Source: Tridacna crocea
Lineage: Eukaryota > Mollusca > Bivalvia > Cardiida > Cardiidae
Reading direction: 5' to 3'
Assembly: GCA_943736015.1 (NCBI GenBank)
Contig: OX031058.1
Location: 24,019,001 to 24,083,000 of the forward strand
Length of the DNA: 64,000 bases
Each line of letters starts with the position of its first letter. Position 1 is the stretch's first letter. Positions 44,335 through 55,094 of the stretch are shown here, piece by piece. The notes beneath the pieces were generated by a model that was given only the letters and a program-made list of their open reading frames with translations, had not been told where the DNA came from and did no database searches. Position numbers and translations under genes: made by a program.

Positions 44335-44539
44335 GGCAGTTAGGCACAAATTGTCAAAATACAGCAGAGTACAAGTATATCCGAAAAATGTATGGCAATT
44401 TTAGTCCAGTATCTATGCATGTTACCTTGATTTAAAGTGATTACTACAGCCCCTACAGTTGACCTAAGAAAGGCAACAGAAAATGAGGAGCATGCTTGTG
44501 GGCTCTAAGAAAATGTCCCATGGAAACATTTATGATGCC

Positions 44540-44767
44540 TTAAATCATTACCAAACGACAAAATTTCAGGTTTGTCCAAATCGAAAACATTTGCAGACGA
44601 CAAAATAAAAGTGACTGAAAATTAGAAATTTGTTTGGTGAAGGGTAGAAAACATTGTGGGAAAAGGAGAAAATGCTGGTTACCAGCATTTTCTCCTTTAC
44701 CCACAATATTTTCTAAAGCCTTCTCTCTCAGGGGCGTCAAAAGTAGGGACTTTGTGGTAATGGGTTA
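44540..44767 (-). mobile_element. P1 palindromic MITE, intact ends
   Basis: TTAA is at 44540-44543 and 44764-44767. Ends are ATCATTACCAAACGAC and CTTTGTGGTAATGGG. The palindrome is near-perfect. It is separated by 205 bp from the previous copy in the same orientation. Confidence 0.85.
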
Positions 44768-44950
44768 AAATGATTAGAGATGCTTTTGTAGATAAACATG
44801 TAGATATATATATGATCAGCGGGCTCCACTTTATTTGAGATATTGGCAACAGTAGCTGTTAAATTTCAATATTTAACCCTTCAAGCCTATGGTGAAATAC
44901 TAAATAATGCTCCTTCAAACTTATTTTTTCAAGAAAAATGTCTCATTATC

Positions 44951-45007
44951 AGTGTAGATTAAGATCAGACTGCACGTTCAGTTCAGTCTGATTTTAATCT
45001 ACATTGT
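44951..45007. repeat. Palindromic family 2 (AGTGTAGAT..AGATCAGACTG)
   Basis: AGTGTAGATTAAGATCAGAC and its complement GTCTGATTTTAATCTACATT face each other across TGCACGTTCAGTTCA. A stem of about 20 bp would form. The same palindrome occurs at 47787, 50218, 58253 and 59581. Confidence 0.75.
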
Positions 45008-45390
45008 CAACTAAAGGTCAGTGAATTTTACTCAGCAGCCAAAGGGTTTGAAGGTTTTCTCACTTATTTATTTCATAATGGTAATTTAGGCCCTATTGTT
45101 TATAATTTGTGACTGTAGTTAAGCCTGGGTTTTTTTACAGTTATTGACTGTTCATGTATGTGTGTGTGTTTGTAAATTGAATTTAACCCGTTTTATTCAT
45201 TACAAAACGATGCTTCACTGGAATGTTAAGGTATGGATAACTTTTCTGTCATTTTGTGAATACGTTGCAGACAAAATAAAGTTTTCATGACATCATATTG
45301 GTTGTTTTATTTTTTTTTCCCACATTCCTAAGGGTACTGAATACAACAGCAACAAACTGTGAGACTTAAACATGACTCTAGCGATCTTAG
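45008..45390. other. Sequence with no gene seen
   Basis: Contains a short TGTGTGTGTG run near 45157. No coding pattern. Confidence 0.4.
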
Positions 45391-45612
45391 CGAGGTACCG
45401 TAAAGAGACTTAACTAAAATTGGTAAATAGAAAAAAACGAACTACGAGGTACCGTAAAGAGACTTAACTAAAATTGGTCAATAGAAAAGAAAAACGAACC
45501 AAGAGGTACCGTAAAGAGACTTAACTAAAATTGGTAAATTAAAAAAAAAACGAACCACGAGGTACCGAAAAGAGACTTAACTAAAATTAGTAAATAGAAA
45601 ATAAAAACGAAA
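45391..45612 (+). repeat. Minisatellite, four units of 54-57 bp
   Basis: GAGGTACCGTAAAGAGACTT starts units at 45392, 45446 and 45503, with a variant (CCGAAAAG) at 45558. Each unit continues with AACTAAAATTGGTAAATAG and an A-rich tract whose length accounts for the period variation. Confidence 0.9.
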
Positions 45613-45836
45613 AACATTTCACGACACACCACATTTCGGACAAGCGGTGCTGCCCTGGCTGCCGGGAACATGATGTAAACATGGTAAACGTATGGTACGA
45701 TTACGAACCTGTTTCCAGCGACCATGGTAGCCCAGATCACAGTGTGCCGTGAGAGGTTGGTACCTTTTATCCTCCATTTATCAAGCTCAGTGTATTTTCA
45801 GTGTATTTGCCACCTTTACTTCTATGGTTACACGGT

Positions 45837-46194
45837 CAAACTGTTTGACTCGTGTCATGTGATCAGCTCTAATAAAGATAACTGCAAAAGTGAAAACGTG
45901 CTCAGCACCATGTTATACTAGTTCAATGGTGACAACCTACATCATAGCAGAGGAATAGCCGCTATTTTGTGCGCAAAGTACAGATTAATTACTTTAACCC
46001 TTTCCCAAACAATCCCAAACCGTTTGACTCGTGTCATGTGATCAGCTCTAATAAAGATAACTGCAAAAGTGAAAACGTGCTCAGCACCATGTTATACTAG
46101 TTCAAAGGTGACAACCTACATCATAGCAGAGGAATAGCCGCTATTTTGTGCGCAAAGTACAGATTAATTACTTTAACCCTTTCCCAAACAATCC
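45837..46194 (+). repeat. Direct tandem duplication, 179-bp period
   Basis: GTTTGACTCGTGTCATGTG begins at 45843 and 46022. TTAACCCTTTCCCAAAC occurs at 45994 and 46173. The two units differ at only a few positions, for example CAATGG versus CAAAGG. The unit includes the first ~20 bp of a P MITE terminus, so the left unit ends in an orphan MITE end. Confidence 0.9.
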
Positions 46195-46401
46195 CTGGTT
46201 TTTACGGGTCTGGAATTGTAGCCTTGTGAAAACATTGTGGGAAAAGGAGAAAATGCTGGTAACCAGCATTTTCTCCTTTTCCCACAATGTTTTCTATCCA
46301 AATATAGACAGAAATCATCTTTTCAGCAAGAGTTGAATTGTCATCTGCAAATGCTTTCAATTTGGTCTAGTCCAAAAGTTTGTCGTTTGGGAAAGGGTTA
46401 A
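46173..46401 (+). mobile_element. P MITE, CCCTTTCCCAAAC-ended variant, near-intact
   Basis: TTAA is at 46173-46176 and 46398-46401. Ends are CCCTTTCCCAAACAATCC and GTCGTTTGGGAAAGGG. The palindrome is perfect over roughly 60 bp. It is almost identical to 15749-15977, including the right arm (CAGAAATCATCTTTTCAGC). Confidence 0.88.
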
Positions 46402-47444
46402 AAAGATATATGTATCTAAAATATACTTGGAATACCTACTTCATCTTGTGACGGTAAATATATTTGTCCTACTTGTTAACTCAAAATGCCGTGAAACAAT
46501 GTTGTAGCTCTAAACACTTCAACACAGTTATTCTTAACGGCATTGTATACGACATCTATTGTTAAATAGCATCTGTGTCACACACTACGAAAATTGTGCG
46601 GAGGTAATTGCAAAATCAATGAAACTAAAGAACAAAATATTAATGTATAGGAACGAAGAAAGTTGTCAAAACTGTACCATATGTACATGTGCACTGCTTT
46701 GTTTGGACAAGCTGAAAAACTTACCTTTTAAAACTAAAATGGCGAATTTAAAATGTCTCCGATGACGTATGCCATGGTTTAGGTTGTTACCCCTGCTGGT
46801 TAGTCGACGCGCAGAAGCGCGGGACTATATTTTTAATAGTTTTTCGAATTTATTTTTCATAGGGGTGTTAAGATTAACAAGGAATCTTTCTACTTCACCT
46901 TAAACTGACTTTTTTAATTAATTTTTAAACTACAAAGTATATACAATACGATACTATTTTTATTCTGTTAATACTTGCATAAAAAAAAATCCACTCGATT
47001 ATTCCAGGCAACATCAGTCGTAGTGCATATATTGATGGTTTTTCTCCCTGTCCATGGATTAACTCCGCACAGAAATCTCCCTTTGATTTTTGCGGCGTTA
47101 TTTATGAAATATTTTCATTACCCGAATGATATTTGAAAAGAACATAGAATTTGCCGATTCTTTGTATACCTGATATTGTCTACATTATGTCATAATACTT
47201 TATTCGTGCCTCATAATTATTGTAGTATTCAGTAAATAAAGAATATGTTTACGGATATGAGGAATTCCTTCAGTTAAAAGTTTAAGCGCATCCTGCACAT
47301 GCGCAGATGGTATCCGGATAAAATGTTCCACAGTCAAACATCCCACTTTTGGTTAAAACATCCCCATTTCCATTTCAAATTGGTTAAATCCAGTGTTCGA
47401 AGTAAACACTAGCAAACTCGCAAAATGCAAGTGGAAAATTGATT
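46402..47444. other. Sequence with CpG-containing islands, no gene recognised
   Basis: CpG-bearing segments (GTCGACGCGCAGAAGCGCG near 46803; TGCACATGCGCAGATGG near 47294) stand out in AT-rich, CpG-poor surroundings. A TGCGCA-type motif like NRF1 sites is present. No transcript structure supports a gene. Confidence 0.3.
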
Positions 47445-47569
47445 GTAGAAAACATTGTGGCAAAAGGTGAAATTGCTCATCGCAAGCAATTTCACCTTTT
47501 GCCACAATGTTTTCCAAAGTCTCCTTCAAGCAATGTGTAGAAATGAGTATCTATGGAGTAAAGGGTTAA
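47445..47569 (+). mobile_element. P2 MITE, right two-thirds
   Basis: A palindrome TAGAAAACATTGTGGC...GCTCATCGCAAGC to TTTGCCACAATGTTTTCC is followed by the P2 arm GAAATGAGTATCTATGG and GTAAAGGGTTAA (47566-47569). The left arm before the palindrome is absent. Confidence 0.65.
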
Positions 47570-47580
47570 CTCTTAGGCTC

Positions 47581-47761
47581 TTAACCCTTTACTCCATAGG
47601 TACTCATTTCTACACATTACTCGTGATGAGCAATTTCACCGTTTGCCACAATGCTTTCTATACTATCAGAAGGTGTCATATACAAATAAGAAACAGCTTC
47701 ATCCTTGCTGTTATTTAGGGTTAGAGATACCATAGAAATGCCTTATGGGGTAAAGGGTTAA
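47581..47761 (-). mobile_element. P2 MITE with one palindrome arm deleted
   Basis: TTAA is at 47581-47584 and 47758-47761. The ends are CCCTTTACTCCATAGG and CTTATGGGGTAAAGGG. The sequence jumps from CTACACATTAC into CGTGATGAGCAATTTCACC, so the first palindrome arm is missing. Copy B has a single TTAA (58224-58227) at the corresponding point, that is, the empty site. Confidence 0.85.
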
Positions 47762-47786
47762 GTGCATCACAAGGACCTTTTACAGA

Positions 47787-47851
47787 CAGTGTTGATCCAG
47801 ATCAGATTGCACAGAACATATACCTAGTCTGATCTTTGATCTACACTGTCC
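47787..47851. repeat. Palindromic family 2 copy
   Basis: CAGTGTTGATCCAGATCAGA and TCTGATCTTTGATCTACACTG face each other across TTGCACAGAACATATACCTAG. It is inside duplication copy A and its partner is 58253-58313. Confidence 0.75.
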
Positions 47852-48359
47852 AATAAGGGGATGTCTAATCCTGTAAAAAATACCTTTGAAATAGCCAAAT
47901 TTTGGTTTTTAGCTTCACTGGCCAAAGGCCAGCGAGCTATTGTCATGGCGTTGTGTCCGTCGGGCGTCCATCTGTCCGTCCTGACGTTCGTTGGTCCGTA
48001 AACTTTTTCTTTAAAAAACTTCCTCTCAGAAAGTACTGTCTGGATTTTTACCAAATTTCACAGGAATGTTCCTTAGGTGGTCCTCTTTCAAATTCCTTCA
48101 AATAATTGTGTTCCATGAAGAATTCTGGTTGCCATGGCAACCAAAGTAAAAAACCTTTAAAAATCTTCTTCTCCCCAACTGCTAATTGGATAGCATCATT
48201 ATTTTGCATGAACGTTCCATAGGTAGAGGTTTATAGAATTCCCTTAAAAAAAAATGATCCGTCAAAAAACATGGCTTTTATGGGAGACTCATTTTCCTTT
48301 TATGGTATAAAGTAAAATGTTTGAAAAATTTCTTCTCTCAAACCATTCATTGGATTTCA

Positions 48360-48596
48360 TTGTTGTTTTCACTGTAGGAAAAGGTGAAATTACTCATAAT
48401 CAACCAAAGACAAGAAGTCTTTGGAAAACACTGTTGGAAAAGGAGAAAATGCTGGTAATCAGCATTTTCTCCTTTTCCCTCAGTGTTTTCTACTCTATCA
48501 AAGAGAGAAATCATCATTTCATCAATATTTAATTTATCGTTTGCAAATGCTTTCAATTTGGTCACATCCCAAATTTTGTTGCTTGGTAAAGGGTTA
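48360..48596 (+). mobile_element. P1 MITE nested in a Helentron-like element
   Basis: The left terminus is replaced by unrelated text (AGGAAAAGGTGAAATTACTC). The palindrome core GCTGGTAATCAGC is intact and the right end is TTGGTAAAGGGTTAA (48593-48596). Confidence 0.7.
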
Positions 48597-48792
48597 AAGA
48601 GGGTTGCTTTACGTAATCCATAGTCCTTTTCATATAAAACAAGAGAACCTCTGCACTTTTATTATTCTGGTAAAGTTTGTTGACCTACTGGTGACTAAGT
48701 GCAAAGTGAACAGAAGGGGTGTTAGTCCTGGTAACCTGGTTTTCTATATTTAGATGTTTCCCCACCCAAAATGGTTTGTGACACGACCCTCT

Positions 48793-49022
48793 TTAACTAA
48801 AACCAGATGACAAAATTTTGTAACTGCTCATAATTGAAAGATGTTGCAGACAATATAATATAGCTTCAGATAAGTAAAACTCGTATCAAAAAGGGGTAGA
48901 AATTATTGTGGAAAACTAAGAACATGCTGGTTACCATTATTTTCTTCTTGTCTCACAATCTTTTTCTTAGCTTTTTCTCTTCAGTTGGTAGCTAAAATGC
49001 AGGATTGAATGGTAATTGTTAA
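48793..49022 (-). mobile_element. Diverged P1 MITE nested in a Helentron-like element
   Basis: TTAACTAAAACCAGATGACAA at the left, GGGGTAGAAATTATTGTGG and GCTGGTTACCATTATTTTC at the centre and TGGTAATTGTTAA at the right. The same remnant is at 54864-55094. Confidence 0.65.
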
Positions 49023-50217
49023 AAACTTCTCTTCACTGTTACAGAAAAATCAGGCCTGTGGAGCGATACAGGCACTCAAGCGTCTCTAGTTACTATCAGT
49101 TTGAAGGTTTTATCTCAGTTAACAAATCTACCAAACTATAAATTTAAAGTTTTGTAGTCTTTGGTTTTAAACAGCATCTGCAGATGGGATCTACTGTTTG
49201 ATCAAAAGTTTCTCAAAAGAAGGACTTTGCCAAGGATATGAAATCGTTGTGGCAGAAGGAAAATTGCTTGTAACCAGCAGGTTTCCTCAAAATTCCAAAC
49301 ATGTTTTCCAAAAGCCTAAGTAGTGTCCCTAAATATCCGGACTGTCACGTGAAGGGTTAAATTGCATGAGAATTATTCGATAAAAAATGTATAAGAAATA
49401 TAACCATATACAAGCATACTATTGATTTAAAGCTATGGCGTAATCTACATAATACATGTAATGTGTAAATATGATTTTCCTTGATTCAGATATGATGAAA
49501 AAGATGGATAAATAGTCATTTTTCTCAATTACATAGTTTATTTACGATATCGAATTATATCCTTTACCAATCGACCCAATAAATGAAGCCTATAGACCCG
49601 TAATGCAAAATTATCGCAGTTGGGATTTTTTTAAAAAAATTGTGGTCTAGGGGAGAAAACTCGTACTGCCTTAGAGTAAGAGAAAACCAAGAGTAGTCTC
49701 CCTTATAATGATCTCCCCCCCTTCATCATTTCTCCTAGACGCTTGACGGATCAAAGTACTAAACACAACACTGGGGGAAAGGTGACATGCATGTATCGGT
49801 TTTAATCTGTTTTTAATGAAGATTTCAATTAATTTTAACAAGAGAGTTTCATTGACTTTGATTTCGATACAATAACGCTAGAATCTAATTTTTAAGAAAG
49901 AACATTTCCTGCTTTATTTCCTGAAATTCGAATGGAATCATCGAGAAAGTTTTGAATCCTGGAAAATCGCCATTTGCAAAGTTATGAGATTTGCGTACGG
50001 CATTCAGTATCATACCCAATAGAATGTACGATCTGACTCTCTGTTTACATAGTCCGCTTGTTTTGTTGAACCTATGTAGTGTTAAAATCTCTACAAGATA
50101 CATTTAATGGACTGTAGAGTCTATATTTAAACCGTTGAAAGAGGTCCACATGTAGGCGCGAAAAAACTTCAAAGCGCCATATACAATAATAGTTTGTATA
50201 ATAGTTGTCTTTGCAAC

Positions 50218-50277
50218 CAGTGTAGATTAAGATCAGACTGCACAGAACGTTCAGTCCGGTCTTGATCTACTATGTCC
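50218..50277. repeat. Palindromic family 2 copy
   Basis: AGTGTAGATTAAGATCAGAC pairs with GTCCGGTCTTGATCTACTAT across TGCACAGAACGTTCA. Its counterpart in duplication copy B is 59581-59644. Confidence 0.75.
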
Positions 50278-51659
50278 GCTTTGCTTAGACAATCTTCACA
50301 AAAGCACCCTTGATAATGACACTGTTTGGGAGAAGATTCTAGACTGAACAATTCTGTTGGGTTTATTTGACGCCCTAGATAGTTGTCAGTATAGGGGACA
50401 GCTTTAGGCTCAATTTCTACAAACCAGAAGTTTTTGTTTTGAACTAGTTTATAAGATAACGTTTCAATATTAAACGGTATCTGTCGACATTGTCCGTAAA
50501 TGAAAACATATTTTTGTTGGTAAGTGTGCGTTTTTTTATCATTGTGATATCATATACTCTCTAATTTGATTTATTAATATCTGTTACCTCAGAGATAGGT
50601 TACCAAATGATGCATTGTTATTCTAGTGAAATCTTACCTTAATTCCAAATTCAAATATTGGCATTATAAATTGTCATGAAATAAAAGGGAGACTACCTAC
50701 CGCCTGTTTTGACAAATAATATGTCTTACTGAATTATTTTCTGTCAGGTGGCATGTTGTTTTTAGAATAATTAAAATTAACAATTTTACCATACAAACTG
50801 ATTCAAAGTCGTTACAGCTACATGAAAAATTATCTCTTGTCAAACCGATCGTCTCTACAGACGTTACCATGTTTATTCGTCCAGGGTTTTATGCTTGCTC
50901 TTTGCTGGCATTTTTTGTGAGGTGCACAGGCATATAAGGACCACGGGCATGAGGAGGTCCCATGTCCGGCCTACTGCTTCTACCATTCAGGTACTGTAGC
51001 CGCAGTCATTTAGTACTACCGGAAAAAGCCAAAGCGAGGCTTAGGGTGGAGCCTGTCTCTTGTGGACCTATCTTCAAAGGTAACAATGTGAAGCAGTCAG
51101 AAATAAGCCCTTTCCTCTTCAATAAGGGAAGCAACTCTTGACATTACTAATAACAAAATTTTGTACAAGTTGTCTCCCATTGACCATTGGTAGTTCATCA
51201 TTCTATCGCAATGGCCTTGAATTGTGAAAGAAAATCAGTTTAGAACAAAACACCAAGCACAAGCGCAGGTAAAATGGAATAAATAAGTGAAGGAAGGGAG
51301 CAAGAAAGTAAATTAAACAATGGACAAAAAATACATGATAAATGTTTTAACAAATATCAGTTGAAACGACATGAAGGGACCGGAAATAAACAAACACAAG
51401 GAGACAAGATAGTTTTCCTTGATTTCTTGTGATTTAACGGATGCTTCTTGTTGTTAGTCGTACATTTCATAATCTAACACAAAAAATCGCGTATATCTTC
51501 ACATATAAACCGTAAAACAATCCACAAAATACTGGAATCATTGATGAGTTTTATTTTCACAGTGTCCAGGTTGTACATATATTCGGATAAAAGTTTGTCT
51601 TTGTAGAAGAAGTGTAAAAGTTCTGTTCTTAAAACACTTAAGTTTTGAAAAATAAGTAA

Positions 51660-51915
51660 CACAAAAAATGGAGGAAAAGTTTGGTAACTATTTAGAAGAT
51701 GACAAACTTTAGGCCTGCATCAAATTGGAAGCAATTTAGCAGACGACAAATCTAAAAGTTGGTCAAAAGATGACTTCTGTCCTTAATAATAGGATAGGAA
51801 AAACGAAATGATAGTAAAAACCAGAAAATGCTGGATAATAATATTTCATCCTATTTCTATATTGGTTTCAAAAGAACATAGAGTTCTCAAGGATATATTT
51901 TGAAGCTGGGGACTG
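51660..51915 (-). mobile_element. Degraded P MITE
   Basis: AGCAGACGACAAATCTAAAAG, GATAGGAAAAACGAAATGA and CTGGATAATAATATTTCATCC outline a diverged reverse copy without clear ends. Confidence 0.4.
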
Positions 51916-52417
51916 TGTACCTTCAGTCCCACTCGGAAGGCTTGCTCCGATGCTATTGTTGTTATTTAGTCTCTGCTGTGGAGACCAAATAACAAAAATA
52001 GCATTGGAGCAAGCAGGCAACCACTAGGCTTTGTATATACATGTAGACTGAAGGATTTCCAAGGTGTCATTTTGTAATTGGGTCTCGGAGAGGAGAAACA
52101 TTTAAAAAATGGCATCAAAGCTCCCCTTTGGATTGAATGTAGGCTTTGTACATAGATCCTTTTCTTACTGACCAACAAATCTAAATTCAGTTCTATAACA
52201 TGATATCAAACCATACTGTCAGACAGAAGAAAACATTTTGTATGTTTTGTACATGTAGATGATTTCTTTATGTGTAAAATACAGTGTGGTTGGAATGATG
52301 AAATTTGCCATAAAAAGGGTAGAAAAACCTTGTTGGAAAGGAGAAAATGCCATTTATTATGGTGGTTTGAAAACAATGAATGTCTTCAAAAACGATGGCT
52401 TGTTGCATACAAGATAC
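51916..52417. other. Sequence with no gene; short inverted repeat
   Basis: TTGCTCCGATGCTATTGTTG (51940-51959) and GCATTGGAGCAAG (52002-52014) face each other around TTATTTAGTCTC/GAGACCAAATAAC, an imperfect inverted repeat of about 80 bp. Nothing coding is recognised. Confidence 0.45.
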
Positions 52418-52652
52418 TTAACCCATTACCACACGATCCATACTTTTGACGACCCTGAGAAAGAAGCCTTTAGATAACATTGTGGGAAAAGGAGAAAATG
52501 CTGATAATCATTACCAGCATTTTCTTTTTTTCCCACAATGTTTTCTACCCCTCACAAAACAAATTTCAAATTTTAAGTCACTTTTATCTTGTCGTCTTCA
52601 AATGCTTTCGATTTGGACAAGCCTAATACATTGTGGTATAGTAATAAGTTAC
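52418..52652 (+). mobile_element. P1 palindromic MITE with expanded core
   Basis: TTAACCCATTACCACACGATCC at the left (TTAA 52418-52421). The core reads GCTGATAATCATTACCAGC, about 6 bp longer than usual. The right end ATAGTAATAAGTTACC has lost its TTAA. Confidence 0.7.
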
Positions 52653-53293
52653 CGTAAATAGAAACATTGAAATTCTTTTATGGCTCAAGATGAAGTAAGA
52701 TAATGAAAAGTAACCTGGCAAGCAATTACCTTTTTATCATCACTATTGTTTTGTTTTGTTGAAAAGCAGTATATCTATTGGGTTATTGGGTGATGCTCAG
52801 TGCTCATAAATAATGGTTTCATAAATGTTCAAGAAAATATGGCGGCAAGGGCCTGCCAATAAGCGTGTGAATATTTTTTACAAATCGCAAATTAAAATCT
52901 ATTTGTTCTATTTGAGTATGTACAAAGAAGTAGGTCAAATGCCAGTGCATTCAACTACCTTCCAAAAAAACTCTCTACCTCATGGGCGTTTTTTTTTACT
53001 GATACAGTGTGTGAAAGGTTTGAAAATTTCTTTTTTCATTTTTTCAGTACAGAATTGCTTGGGGAATTAATGGTTGTCCAGTAATTTTTGCAGCACTTAA
53101 ACTTCACCAACGTTCAATTAGAAACATGTGGAACACTGAAGAAACAGAATTCAGACGTCTACCATATTAAAGAACCATTTTGAAGTCATTTATAAAGAAA
53201 CAGAACCAGCTAGTGGTATGTCCCACTCATAAGAAGATAACTACCATGTGTTGAAACTCAGTATTTTGATTCTGTAACAAAACAACAAAATGC
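52653..53293. other. Sequence with no gene seen
   Basis: No recognisable coding or repeat pattern. Confidence 0.4.
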
Positions 53294-53524
53294 CTAACCC
53301 TTTACCAAACAATCCCTGGTTTGTACGACCCTGAGATAGAAGCCTTTTGAACACAATATGGGAAAAGGAGAAAAGGCTGGTTACCAGCATTTTCTCCTTT
53401 TCCCACTATGTTTTCTACCCTGCTGGAAACATATTTCATTTTTTCAATTAGGTTTTTATTTTGTCGTCTGCAAGTGCGTTCAATTTGGACCAGTCTAAAA
53501 TTTTGTCGTTTGGAATAAGGTTAA
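53294..53524 (+). mobile_element. P1 palindromic MITE
   Basis: Ends are CTAACCCTTTACCAAACAATCC and GTCGTTTGGAATAAGGTTAA (TTAA 53521-53524). The palindrome core GGCTGGTTACCAGC is intact with few arm mismatches. Confidence 0.78.
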
Positions 53525-53557
53525 CTCATGATAACTGAGACTACAAAATTGTCCAGG

Positions 53558-53784
53558 TTAACCCTTTAACACAAAATGCTGACATTTGATCCTCCCAGAA
53601 AAGAAGCCTTGGAAGATGTAGGAAAAGGAGAAAATGCTGGTAACCACATATTTTCTCCTTTTCCCACAAAGTTTTCTACCCTGTCAAAGAAAATTTGCAC
53701 AATTGTAACCACTTTGAAATTGTCGTGGGCAAATGCTTTCAATTTGGACAAAGGCTAAACATTTTTTGTCTGGTAAAGGGTTAA
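53558..53784 (+). mobile_element. P1 MITE with shortened left palindrome arm
   Basis: TTAA is at 53558-53561 and 53781-53784. The left palindrome arm is shortened (GAAGATGTAGGAAAAGG) while the right arm CTCCTTTTCCCACAAAG is nearly complete. Confidence 0.75.
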
Positions 53785-54319
53785 AAGGTTTTGCATTCTG
53801 TAAATTACAGATAGCTAAAGTTATGAGATTGATGATTTAAAAAAGCAGATGGAAAAGGAGGAAATGCTGGTATCTAAGGTTTTTAGCTCCACTGGCCGAA
53901 GGCCAGCGAGCTATTGTCATGGCAATTTGTCCGTCCTGCGTCCGTCCGTCTGTTCGTCCATTCGTCCGTTCATCCGTGCGTGCGTCCGTAAACTTTTCCT
54001 TTAAAAAACTTCTCCTCAGAAACTATTGACTGGATTTTTACCAAATTTCACAGGAATGTTGCCATGGCAACCAAGGTAAAAAACCTTTAAAAATCTTCTT
54101 CTCCCAAACTGCTAATTGGAAAGCATTATTTTTTTTGCAGGAATGTTCCTTAGATAGAGGTCTTCAGAATTCCTTAAAAAAAAAGATCCGTCAAAAAACA
54201 TGGCTTTTATGGGAGATTCATTTTCCTTTTATGGTATAAAGTAAAATCTTTGAAAAATTTCTTCTCTCTAACTACTTGTTTTCATTTCATTGTTGTATTG
54301 CAGGTTAGTTCCTATGGTG

Positions 54320-54555
54320 GTAAATCTTTACCATACAATCCTGACTTTTAACCACCCTAAAGAAGAAGTTTTTGGAAAACACTCTAGGAAAAGGAGAAAA
54401 TGCTGGTAATCAGCATTTTTTCCTTTTCCCTCAGTATTTTCTACTCTATCAAAGAAAGAAAGAGAGAAATCATCATTTCATCAATGTTTAATTTGTTGTC
54501 TGCAAATGCTTTTAGTTTGGTCACATCCCAAATTTTGTCGTTTGGTAAAGAGTTA
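54320..54555 (+). mobile_element. P1 MITE nested in a Helentron-like element
   Basis: It runs from TAAATCTTTACCATACAATCC to GTCGTTTGGTAAAGAGTTAA (54552-54555), core GCTGGTAATCAGC. The equivalent copies are 48360-48596 and 63712-63935. Confidence 0.75.
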
Positions 54556-54684
54556 AAGATGGTTGCTTTACAAAATCTATAATCCTTTTCATATAAAACA
54601 AGAGAACCTCTGCACCTGACATAGTACAAAGAGGGACAAGGCTTTACTGTTGTGATAAGGCATTTTGTTATCCAATCAAACTGA

Positions 54685-54867
54685 TACCTGACAAAGAAGA
54701 CTTTAGAAAACATTGTGGGAAAAGGAGAAAATGCTGGTAACCTTTTCCCACAATGTTATCTGCCCTTCACAAGACAACTTTCAAATTTTCAGTCACTTTT
54801 ATTTTTTCATCTACAAATGTTTTCCATTTGGACAACCCTAAAATGTTGTTGTTTGGTAATGAGTTAA
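54685..54867 (+). mobile_element. P1 MITE, core-deleted, found only in this composite
   Basis: GAAAACATTGTGGGAAAAGG is followed by GCTGGTAACC and then directly by TTTTCCCACAATG, so part of the right palindrome arm is gone. The right end GTAATGAGTTAA (54864-54867) is shared with the next copy. The left arm is incomplete. Confidence 0.65.
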
Positions 54868-55094
54868 CTATAACCAGAAGACAAAATTTTTATAACTGGC
54901 CATAATTGAAAGATGTTGCAGACAACATAATAAATCTTCAAATTAGTAAAACTTGTATCAAAAAGGGTAGAAATTATTGTGTAAAACTAAGAAAATGCAG
55001 GTTACTTTTATTTTCTCCTTTTCTCACAATTTTTTTTTCATAGCTTTTTTTTCTTTAGAGACCTAAAATGCTGGAATGAATGGTGATTGTTAAA
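54864..55094 (-). mobile_element. Diverged P1 MITE nested in a Helentron-like element
   Basis: TTAACTATAACCAGAAGACAA to TGGTGATTGTTAA. It is the counterpart of 48793-49022. Confidence 0.65.

Larger units (their letters stand above)
47908..49089 (+). mobile_element. Helentron-like element (AGCTTCACTGGCC) carrying two nested P MITEs
   Basis: The 5' hairpin is AGCTTCACTGGCC-AAA-GGCCAGCGAGCT. The 3' side has CCTGTGGAGCGATA, a decayed hairpin (CAGGCACTCAAGCGTC) and CTCTAG before TTACTATC. The empty site is preserved in duplication copy B at about 58371 (GGTTTTTACTATC). Nested P MITEs at 48360-48596 and 48793-49022 occur at the same positions in the 53881 copy, so they predate amplification. Confidence 0.85.
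47569..51600 (+). repeat. Segmental duplication, copy A (pairs with 58211-61022)
   Basis: Co-linear matches to copy B include ACTCTTAGGCT, AAGGGGATGTCT, TTTCTCAAAAGAAGGACTTT, TAGACGCTTGACGGATCAAA, CGATCGTCTCTACAGACGTT and TATATTCGGATAAAAGTTTG. Copy A is longer because it carries a P2 MITE (47581-47761) and a Helentron-like element (47908-49089) that B lacks. The duplicates are direct and about 10.6 kb apart. Confidence 0.9.
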
